The position numbers and the translations under genes are program-made. Below are positions 6,456 to 11,992 of a stretch of DNA of 11,992 bases, piece after piece. The DNA is taken from positions 1 to 11,992 of the forward strand of contig CAJOMK010000095.1 in assembly GCA_905235495.1 (NCBI GenBank), in the 5' to 3' direction. Position 1 is the stretch's first letter, and every line of letters begins with the position of its first letter. This stretch comes from an uncultured Methanobrevibacter sp. (GTDB lineage: Archaea > Methanobacteriota > Methanobacteria > Methanobacteriales > Methanobacteriaceae). The notes beneath the pieces are model-generated. The model ran no database searches. It saw only the letters and a list, made by a program, of their open reading frames with translations, and was not told the origin of the DNA.

Positions 6456-7301
6456 ATGAAAGCGGTTATTCCAGCTGCAGGTTTAGGAACAAGATTCTTG
6501 CCTGCTACTAAAGCTCAACCAAAGGAAATGTTGCCTGTTTATGATAAGCCAACTATCCAATATGTAATAGAAGAATCTGTAAATTCTGGTGTCGATGACA
6601 TTTTAATCGTTACAGGTAAAGGTAAAAGGTCTATTGAAGACCATTTTGACAGATCTTTTGAATTGGAGCATCATTTAAAGACAAAAGGAAAAGAAGACTT
6701 CTTGAAGGAAATTGAATACATTTCCGAATTGGCTGATATTCATTTCATCAGACAGAAAAAGCAAAAGGGTCTTGGTGATGCTATATATTGTGCAAAGAAA
6801 CATGTAGGTAATGATTCTTTTGTTGTCATGTTAGGGGATACTATTACCAAAGATAAGGTTCCTTGCACTAAACAATTGATTGACATCTATAACAAGTATG
6901 AAAAATCAGTCATTGCTTTAGAGGAAGTTCCTGATGAAAAGGTTGAAAGATATGGTATCATCGGTGGTGAAGAGATAGAAGAAAACATTTATAAGATTGA
7001 TAAATTGGTTGAAAAGCCACCTCTTCGTGTTGCACCAAGTAATTTGGCTATTATGGGAAGATATGTTCTCACTCCAGATATCTTTGACTGCATTGAGAAA
7101 GTCGAACCTGGTTATGGTGGAGAAATCCAATTGACTGATGCATTATCCAAATTGGATGAGATATATGGTCAAGTCTTCACTGGTGAATCCTATGATATTG
7201 GTAACCGTATAGATTGGTTGAAATCCTCTTTGAGGATTGCTTTGGAAGATAAAGAAGCCAGAGATATACTTTTAAAATTTATTCATGAAGAAATAATCTA
7301 A
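6456..7301 (+). CDS. galU: UTP-glucose-1-phosphate uridylyltransferase (GalU)
   Basis: This enzyme makes UDP-glucose and pyrophosphate from UTP and glucose-1-phosphate, supplying an activated sugar for surface glycans. The 281 aa protein fits GalU well. The nucleotide-binding loop AAGLGTRFLPATKAQPKEMLP sits at the N-terminus, with the catalytic Arg13 and Lys19 region. KKQKGLGDAI, LGDT with metal-binding Asp128, VEKPP with Lys187 (sugar-phosphate contact), and GYGGEIQLTDAL follow. The related RmlA (dTDP-glucose) family differs in its N-terminal loop and usually has a different C-terminal pattern, so GalU is preferred. GAGGTG at 6445-6450, 5 nt before the ATG, is a strong ribosome binding site. 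It heads a run of envelope-sugar genes, but the 85-nt gap with repeats before the next gene leaves cotranscription open. Confidence 0.93.
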   Translation: MKAVIPAAGLGTRFLPATKAQPKEMLPVYDKPTIQYVIEESVNSGVDDILIVTGKGKRSIEDHFDRSFELEHHLKTKGKEDFLKEIEYISELADIHFIRQKKQKGLGDAIYCAKKHVGNDSFVVMLGDTITKDKVPCTKQLIDIYNKYEKSVIALEEVPDEKVERYGIIGGEEIEENIYKIDKLVEKPPLRVAPSNLAIMGRYVLTPDIFDCIEKVEPGYGGEIQLTDALSKLDEIYGQVFTGESYDIGNRIDWLKSSLRIALEDKEARDILLKFIHEEII

Positions 7302-7331
7302 AATTTGATTAATCTATAATAAATTTGATTA
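7301..7331. repeat. Direct repeat of 11 bp at a 20-bp interval
   Basis: AAATTTGATTA occurs at 7301-7311 and 7321-7331, exactly 20 bp apart (about two helical turns), directly after the galU stop. Same-face spacing of this kind is common for paired regulator half-sites, but in such AT-rich DNA chance is also plausible. Confidence 0.4.
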
Positions 7332-7341
7332 TTTATTCAAA

Positions 7342-7362
7342 AATATCTAAATTTTAGATATT
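7342..7362. repeat. 21-bp perfect palindrome between galU and coiled-coil gene
   Basis: AATATCTAAA (7342-7351) and TTTAGATATT (7353-7362) are perfect reverse complements around one central T. It ends 24 nt before the next ATG. As DNA it could be an operator; as RNA it can form an 8-bp stem with a 5-nt loop and might help terminate the galU transcript. Confidence 0.55.
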
Positions 7363-7386
7363 CCTATTAATTTACTATGTGATTGA

Positions 7387-7932
7387 ATGATAGGTGAAAA
7401 AGATCCGCAAGAAGAAATAGAAGAGTTGAAGGTAGAGCTTTCCAAATATAGGAAAGAGAATCGTATTCTTAAGGAAAGATGTGAATCCTATGAAGATAGG
7501 ATAGAGCATTTTGCCCTTGAAAGGCAAAGGCTTTCACAGGACATTATGAGATTTGAATCCTTGGAATTGGAAGTCAGGCAATATGATATTGATGAATTGG
7601 CTCTTGAAACTCAAAAGCTTAAGCACAGAATTGATATCCTTAGAAGATATCTTAACACTGAAAGGGAGGATAATGAGAAGTTGACTGAACTTAACAATAA
7701 GTTGACAAAAGAGTTGAATGAGGCTAATTCTGAAATTGCAAGATTGGAAAAGGAATTCAAGAAAGCAAGAATACGTCAAAATCAAAGAACATTCTCTTTG
7801 GAAAACCGTTTGGATATTGCATATACCAAAATGGCACAGTTGAAATTTACCTTAAATGAATTTGAGGATTTGGGATTTTTTGCCAGAGTAAGAGGCAAAA
7901 AGCCTAAAAGTTTGGATGAGGATGAAGTTTAA
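7387..7932 (+). CDS. Coiled-coil protein of unknown function
   Basis: I do not recognise this 181-residue protein. Residues about 5-155 are nearly continuous charged helix rich in Glu, Lys and Leu with heptad-like spacing of Ile/Leu (for example IEELKVELSKYRKENRILKE and LTELNNKLTKELNEANSEIA), so a long coiled coil is expected. A short different C-terminal segment, LGFFARVRGKKPKSLDEDEV, combines aromatic, basic and acidic parts and may be the binding end. There is no signal peptide or membrane segment. ATG 7387 is preceded by GTGAT (7379-7383), which can pair with the 16S 3' end but lies unusually close. The position between GalU and an NDP-sugar epimerase suggests a scaffold or cytoskeleton-like role in envelope assembly, but that is inference from location only. 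Confidence 0.8.
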   Translation: MIGEKDPQEEIEELKVELSKYRKENRILKERCESYEDRIEHFALERQRLSQDIMRFESLELEVRQYDIDELALETQKLKHRIDILRRYLNTEREDNEKLTELNNKLTKELNEANSEIARLEKEFKKARIRQNQRTFSLENRLDIAYTKMAQLKFTLNEFEDLGFFARVRGKKPKSLDEDEV

Positions 7933-7966
7933 TATTTAAATTGGTTTATTTTTGTAAATGGTTTGA

Positions 7967-8011
7967 TTTTTATAATTTTTATAATTTTTATAATTTTTAT
8001 AATTTTTTTAA
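7967..8011. repeat. 9-bp tandem repeat (TTTTTATAA), 4 perfect plus 1 imperfect copy
   Basis: Perfect units lie at 7967-7975, 7976-7984, 7985-7993 and 7994-8002, and a fifth (8003-8011) differs by one A-to-T change. The array sits 61 nt before the epimerase start codon. Each unit is T-run plus TATA-like, so it could act in termination after the coiled-coil gene or near the epimerase promoter. Copy number could change by slippage. Confidence 0.85.
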
Positions 8012-8071
8012 TTTTAATATTTTTTAAAATTATTATTTGAAAATTTATTTTTAATATTAAAGGGTGTTTTT

Positions 8072-9043
8072 ATGGAAACTCAAAGAATTATGGTAACTGG
8101 TGGAAGTGGATTTATAGGCACTAACCTTGTAAAAGAACTTAGAAGCAGAGGGCATGAAGTATTATCCGTTGATCTATTGCATCATGAAGATGAAGCGGAT
8201 TTATATTCTGATTCATACTCTGATTATGTAAGAGGGGATATTCGTAACTATCGTCAAATGGAGAGAATATTTGATGATAACGAGAAGTTTGATTACGTTT
8301 ATAACTTAGCTGCTGAATATGGTAGATGGAATGGTGAAGGATACTATGAAAACCTTTGGGAAACAAATGTAATCGGTTTGAAAAATATGATCCGTCTTCA
8401 AGAGAAGTTAGGTTTTAGAATGATTTCATTTTCATCTGCTGAAGTTTATGGTGACTATGAAGGAATCATGACTGAAGATGTAATGGAAAACAGGCCAATC
8501 AAAGACACTTACCAAATGAATGATTACGCAATTTCTAAATGGGCTGGTGAATTGATGTGCATGAATTCAGCTACCATGTTTGGAACTGAAACTATAAGGG
8601 TTCGTCCTGTAAACTGTTATGGTCCTCATGAGGCTTATTCCCCTTATAAAGGTTTCATACCTATTTTTATCTATAAAGCACTTCATGGATTGCCTTATTC
8701 TGTTCATAAAGGTCATAAAAGAATTATCGATTATGTGGAAGACACTGCAAATACCTTTGCAAATATTGTGGATAATTTCATTCCTGGTGAAGTTTACAAT
8801 GTTGGAAGTAAACAGGAATGGGAAATGACCATTGAAGAATATTCTGACTTGGTTTTAGAAGCAGTTGGAATTGATGATTCATTAGTGACTTACACACCTG
8901 CTGAAGAATTCACTACAAAGGTTAAAACCATTGATTTCTCAAAGGCTATTCGTGATTTAAAACACGATCCTAAAGTTTCTCCTAAAGAAGGAATCAAAAG
9001 AACTGTTGAATGGATGAAATGGTATTACAGAATCGAAGATTAA
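8072..9043 (+). CDS. NAD-dependent epimerase/dehydratase (extended SDR)
   Basis: Extended short-chain dehydrogenase of 323 aa, acting on a nucleotide-activated sugar; the exact substrate cannot be read from the sequence. The NAD-binding Rossmann motif TGGSGFIG (9-16) is followed by VDLLHHED at the end of beta-2, RGDIRNY, and NLAAEYGRWNGEGYYENLWETNV. The catalytic triad is Ser122 (SSAEVYG), Tyr152 and Lys156 (YAISK). RVRPVNCYGPHEAYSPYKGFIPIFI and RIIDYVEDTA are typical of the substrate-binding half of GalE/RfbB-like enzymes, and EVYNVGSKQEWEMTIEEY follows. GGGTG at 8062-8066, 5 nt before the ATG, fixes the start over a later in-frame ATG at residue 7. With GalU upstream and a glycosyltransferase downstream it probably supplies a modified sugar for surface glycan. 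Confidence 0.9.
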   Translation: METQRIMVTGGSGFIGTNLVKELRSRGHEVLSVDLLHHEDEADLYSDSYSDYVRGDIRNYRQMERIFDDNEKFDYVYNLAAEYGRWNGEGYYENLWETNVIGLKNMIRLQEKLGFRMISFSSAEVYGDYEGIMTEDVMENRPIKDTYQMNDYAISKWAGELMCMNSATMFGTETIRVRPVNCYGPHEAYSPYKGFIPIFIYKALHGLPYSVHKGHKRIIDYVEDTANTFANIVDNFIPGEVYNVGSKQEWEMTIEEYSDLVLEAVGIDDSLVTYTPAEEFTTKVKTIDFSKAIRDLKHDPKVSPKEGIKRTVEWMKWYYRIED

Positions 9044-9160
9044 ATAATTAATCTTATTCTCTAATTCTTTATTTTTTTATTTTTATTTCTAGTTTAGTTT
9101 GAATATTTATTATTTTTCATTATTTTTCAATATTAATTTGATTTTTATAAAAGTGATAAA

Positions 9161-9841
9161 ATGGCAAATATTGTAGCTATCATACCTGCATATAATGAAG
9201 AAAAGGCATTATCTGATGTAATTGAGGCAACTTTAAGATATGTGGACAAGGTCATCATTGTTAATGATGGAAGTGTTGACAATACTGCAGAAGTTGCATT
9301 GAGTGCTGGTGCTGAACTTATCAGTCACGAAACTAATTTAGGTAAGGGTGAAGCATTAAAATCAGGTTTTAAGGCTGTTGGGGATGATTCCATCATTGTC
9401 ACGATTGATGGGGATGGCCAACATAATCCTAATGAGATTCCATTTTTGTTTAAGCCAATCCTTGAGGAAGGTGCAGATTTAGTCAATGGCAGCAGGTATA
9501 TGAATGGGCCTGAAGAAAACACTCCTGCTTATAGAAGAGTGGGACAGAAGGTCTTGGATATTGCTACAAATATTTCTGCAGGAATCAATATCACCGATTC
9601 TCAAAGCGGTTTCAGGGCATTTTCTCCAAAGACCAAGAATGTTTTTAGATTCAAGGATACTGGTTTTGGAATAGAAAGTGAAATGCTTGTGGATGCTGCT
9701 GAAGCAGGATTAAAAATAGTGGAAGTTCCTATTACAGTTCGCTATGATGTTGATGGTTCTACAAAGGATCCTGTAACTCATGGAGTAGGTGTTTTATTTA
9801 AGATTACTAAGGATAAGATAGTTAGAACCTTTAAAAAATAG
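9161..9841 (+). CDS. Family 2 glycosyltransferase, dolichyl-phosphate transferase-like
   Basis: GT2 enzyme of 226 aa, GT-A fold, resembling dolichyl-phosphate mannose/glucose synthases and archaeal Agl enzymes that load sugars on a lipid carrier at the inner membrane face. IIPAYNEE (7-14) and VNDGS (34-38) form the nucleotide site. DGDGQH with Asp83 and Asp85 is the metal-binding DXD-like motif. NGSRYMNG, ITDSQSGFRAFSP and GFGIESEMLVDAAEAGLKIVEVPI are typical of this subfamily. No C-terminal membrane helices are present, so it is a short soluble or peripheral form. GTGAT at 9153-9157 precedes the ATG closely. The donor and acceptor are unknown, but the neighbours suggest envelope glycan synthesis. 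It is convergent with the ABC exporter genes. Confidence 0.92.
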   Translation: MANIVAIIPAYNEEKALSDVIEATLRYVDKVIIVNDGSVDNTAEVALSAGAELISHETNLGKGEALKSGFKAVGDDSIIVTIDGDGQHNPNEIPFLFKPILEEGADLVNGSRYMNGPEENTPAYRRVGQKVLDIATNISAGINITDSQSGFRAFSPKTKNVFRFKDTGFGIESEMLVDAAEAGLKIVEVPITVRYDVDGSTKDPVTHGVGVLFKITKDKIVRTFKK

Positions 9842-9861
9842 CTTTTTCTTTTTTTTTTATT
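9842..9861 (+). terminator. T-tract terminator after GT2 gene
   Basis: Immediately after the stop codon come runs of five and ten T, a plausible archaeal oligo-T termination site for the + strand glycosyltransferase gene. Confidence 0.5.
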
Positions 9862-9930
9862 TAAATCTAAAATCTTATTTTAAAAATAGTTTTTTTCAAT
9901 AAATAAAAAATAATATATTAATAAAAGGGC

Positions 9931-9950
9931 AGCTATTAAAAATAATAGCT
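9931..9950 (-). terminator. Hairpin after ABC ATPase gene
   Basis: AGCTATTA (9931-9938) and TAATAGCT (9943-9950) form a perfect 8-bp stem with a 4-nt loop. In the minus direction the ATPase stop codon is followed by six T, this hairpin, then further T-rich sequence. The structure is symmetric, so it may also act as a boundary for the convergent glycosyltransferase transcript. Confidence 0.6.
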
Positions 9951-9956
9951 AAAAAA

Positions 9957-11183
9957 TTAGAAACGTTGAGGTTTGAGTTTTTTGGTTTTTTCTTTGCTTG
10001 CCTTTTTAGCTTCTGCTTCATATTTATCGCAGATATAATTTACTTCCCCTATTTCTCTTACTCTACCTTCTTCAATCCATATTGCCTTATCACAGATATT
10101 TCTGACTTCACTGATTGTGTGGGAAACAAGCAATACTGTAGTATTGGAAGCCATTAAAGATTGTAGCTTTTCTTTACTTTTCTTTTTAAATGTGATGTCC
10201 CCTACACCAAGAACTTCATCAAGAATAAGGATATCTGGCTCTACAATTGTTGCGATAGAGAATCCAAGTTTGGATAACATACCTGAGGAATAATTTTTCA
10301 CAGGCAAGTTGATAAAGTCTCCAAGTTCAGAAAATTCAAGGATTTCATCATATTTGGATTTAAGGAACTCTTCATCATATCCAATGATTGCACCGTTTAG
10401 AAAAATGTTTTCTCTTCCGGAATAATTCTTATCGAATCCTGCACCTAAGGATAATAAAGGTGCAATGTTTCCGTTGATTATTACCTCTCCTTCATCAGGG
10501 GTGTAAACTCCAGAAATGATCTTAAGCAATGTACTTTTTCCAGCACCATTGAAACCTATAAGACCAATCTTTTCACCTTTATAGACTTTAAAGGAGACAT
10601 TATCGGTAGCTTTAAAAGTAGTTTTCTTTTCCTTGCTTCCATTGATAGTCCTAATTACATATTCCTTTAGGTTGTCAATTTTATCATTGCTTATCTTAAA
10701 GCTTAAGGAAACATTCTTCAATTCAATTGCAATATTGCTTGGACCTGTAGTTTGAAGATAATTTTGATGTTCATTATATTCTTCAATCAATTTTAATTTT
10801 TTAGCTTCTTTCTTTGCATCCGCTTTCTCTTTCTTTATCTTTTGGCTGGGATGCTTATTTTTTCTGTCCATTTCTTCTTTGGAAGGTTGGACTTTAAGAG
10901 TTGTGACTTTTGTCTTTTCATACTCCTCATCACCTTCGAATAAGACTTCTATGGTTGCATCCTTATTGGAATTAAGAGTTAAATGAACTTTACCATTTTC
11001 ATCGGTAGTTCTTTTATATATCTTATCTTCTCCACCTTCACTTACAAACTTGTAAATGACCTCTTTATTTGCAATGGCCTTGTCATCTTCGGTTTTTAAA
11101 TAAACTTGAAGAGAAACTGTATTGTGAATGGCTGGGATGATTTGAGTTTTAATCTTTTTAACTTCATTTTCAGTATCGCTCAT
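9957..11183 (-). CDS. Polysaccharide-export ABC transporter ATPase (TagH/Wzt-like) with N-terminal Ig-like domain
   Basis: The 408-residue ATPase powers export of a lipid-linked polysaccharide with the adjacent permease. Residues about 18-98 form an Ig-like beta domain with a TTDENGKVHLTL turn and DATIEVLFEGDEEYEKT, resembling Big_1-type repeats of archaeal adhesin-like proteins. Residues about 99-148 are a lysine-rich helical linker. The ABC domain (about 151-390) has Walker A GFNGAGKST (210-218), signature YSSGM (298-302), Walker B ILILDE with Asp322 and Glu323, and switch His355. GNIAPLLSLGAGFDKNYSGRENIFLNG is characteristic of the TagH/Wzt/RfbB subfamily. The C-terminus is a basic tail. 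There is no signal peptide, so the Ig-like domain is expected in the cytoplasm. Known Wzt proteins carry an Ig-fold glycan-binding domain at the C-terminus instead. GGAGA (complement of 11191-11195) lies 7 nt before the ATG, and the gene starts 16 nt after the permease. Confidence 0.92.
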   Translation of the reverse strand: MSDTENEVKKIKTQIIPAIHNTVSLQVYLKTEDDKAIANKEVIYKFVSEGGEDKIYKRTTDENGKVHLTLNSNKDATIEVLFEGDEEYEKTKVTTLKVQPSKEEMDRKNKHPSQKIKKEKADAKKEAKKLKLIEEYNEHQNYLQTTGPSNIAIELKNVSLSFKISNDKIDNLKEYVIRTINGSKEKKTTFKATDNVSFKVYKGEKIGLIGFNGAGKSTLLKIISGVYTPDEGEVIINGNIAPLLSLGAGFDKNYSGRENIFLNGAIIGYDEEFLKSKYDEILEFSELGDFINLPVKNYSSGMLSKLGFSIATIVEPDILILDEVLGVGDITFKKKSKEKLQSLMASNTTVLLVSHTISEVRNICDKAIWIEEGRVREIGEVNYICDKYEAEAKKASKEKTKKLKPQRF

Positions 11184-11199
11184 CTTAATCTCTCCAAAT

Positions 11200-11979
11200 T
11201 TATAGTTCTAATGTAATTCTATTTTGATATTTACGGAATATTAACACTCCAATTATGAAAATAATTAGGGAAAATACAAAAGTAGTTAACATTAACTTTG
11301 TAGATGGCATTTGCCCTTGCATTACAAATGATCTTAATTGTGCTATAATTCCATAAACCGGATTAAGTTCCATATATCCTCTCATAGGTTGAGGCACGCT
11401 GGTAATAGGATAAAATATTGCACATGCATAAATTAATAAAGATGTGAAGATTTTATATAAATATTCAATATCTGAAAATTTAGTACAGACAATTGCCAGC
11501 ATCAACCCTATTCCAGTAATCAACATGAATAAAACTGCTATAGGGATTATTGATAAGAGTGCCATAGGATAGAAAGGTGCTCGGGTCAAAATCATTATTG
11601 CAATAAGAACAATTACAGACATCAGGAAATTCAGGAATTCTGAACAGATTCCACCTAATGCAAATACGTATCTAGGTACAAAAATCTTATTAAAAATACT
11701 TCTATTTGCTTTAATTGATCTCATAGCTATTTTTGTTCCACTATTGAAGAAATTAATAACTATTCTTCCTGTTAAGAAGTAAACAGGGAAATTTTCAATA
11801 CTTTTTGCAAATACTGCTGAGAAAATTGCTGTCAATAAAGCCATTTCAATCAATGGGTTTAGAAAACTCCAAAGAACTCCGATAAATGAGTCCTTATATT
11901 TTGATGTGAAATTCTTTTTAATGATTTGCTTAAGCAAGAAATTTTCACTGGTTCCTTTTTTAAGTATTTCTAACGTCAT
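11200..11979 (-). CDS. Polysaccharide-export ABC transporter permease (TagG/Wzm-like, ABC-2 family)
   Basis: Integral membrane subunit of 259 aa, expected to dimerise and form the channel through which a lipid-linked polysaccharide is exported with the downstream ATPase. The cytoplasmic N-terminus contains KYKDSFIGVLWSFLNPL, the classic ABC-2 polysaccharide/polyol exporter entry motif. About six membrane segments are visible, near residues 33-56, 64-80, 108-131, 138-164, 176-194 and 229-248. The IFYPITSVPQPMRGYMELNPVYGII stretch before the last helix is also typical. The length is normal for the family. AGGT (complement of 11987-11990) lies 7 nt before the ATG, so the start is complete, but the promoter is outside the window. 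It is the first gene of a two-gene minus-strand unit within this window. Confidence 0.92.
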   Translation of the reverse strand: MTLEILKKGTSENFLLKQIIKKNFTSKYKDSFIGVLWSFLNPLIEMALLTAIFSAVFAKSIENFPVYFLTGRIVINFFNSGTKIAMRSIKANRSIFNKIFVPRYVFALGGICSEFLNFLMSVIVLIAIMILTRAPFYPMALLSIIPIAVLFMLITGIGLMLAIVCTKFSDIEYLYKIFTSLLIYACAIFYPITSVPQPMRGYMELNPVYGIIAQLRSFVMQGQMPSTKLMLTTFVFSLIIFIIGVLIFRKYQNRITLEL

Positions 11980-11992
11980 ATTTTTTACCTAG

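Noticed and set aside
8139..8366. Minus-strand open frame inside the epimerase gene
   Set aside because: It overlaps the Rossmann region of a clear SDR enzyme; its His/Ser-rich composition is that of a reverse-complement shadow.
9966..10157. Plus-strand hydrophobic open frame opposite the ATPase C-terminus
   Set aside because: The Phe/Cys/Ile-rich product is the expected reverse complement of the Lys/Glu/Ala-rich ATPase tail, and no start signals are present.

Overview
The window looks like chromosomal DNA from a methanogenic archaeon of the order Methanobacteriales, most likely Methanobrevibacter or a close relative. The basis is a very AT-rich genome with T-rich spacers, archaeal-style TATA elements, GAGGTG-type ribosome binding sites, a CfbC-type NifH homologue (coenzyme F430 synthesis), archaeal proteins of unknown function (DUF371, DUF123/COG1833) and a type II tRNA-Leu. 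The genus is inferred from general resemblance, not from a search.

Left part (1-3841, + strand): purF, the first enzyme of purine synthesis, stands alone. It has a TTG start, a 4-residue propeptide and a complete set of candidate [4Fe-4S] cysteines, and it ends in a hairpin/T-tract terminator. A short operon follows: a U32-family iron-sulfur protein, then 11 nt later a NifH-like ATPase best read as CfbC, the reductase of the F430 reductive cyclase. A T-rich tandem repeat separates this operon from the convergent genes.

Middle part (3977-6220): two minus-strand genes encode a small GIY-YIG (DUF123) protein and a DUF1848 protein with a radical-SAM-like CX3CX2C motif near its C-terminus. Divergent from DUF1848 is a possibly leaderless DUF371 gene. 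A tRNA-Leu(GAG) gene with encoded CCA follows.

Right part (6456-11979): this is a cell-envelope polysaccharide region. On the + strand lie a GalU-type UTP-glucose-1-phosphate uridylyltransferase, a coiled-coil protein of unknown function, an extended-SDR NDP-sugar epimerase/dehydratase and a soluble family-2 glycosyltransferase. Each is separated by 85-140 nt of AT-rich spacer, one of which holds a 9-bp tandem repeat. Convergent on the minus strand is a two-gene ABC polysaccharide exporter of the TagGH/Wzm-Wzt type (permease, then ATPase). Together these genes would make activated sugars, build a glycan on a lipid carrier and export it.

The most unusual feature is the exporter ATPase. It carries an N-terminal Ig-like beta domain resembling the repeats of archaeal adhesin-like proteins, joined by a lysine-rich linker to a normal ABC domain. 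In known Wzt proteins the extra Ig-fold domain is at the C-terminus. No CRISPR array, insertion sequence or prophage was seen, and no gene-free stretch exceeds 300 bases.
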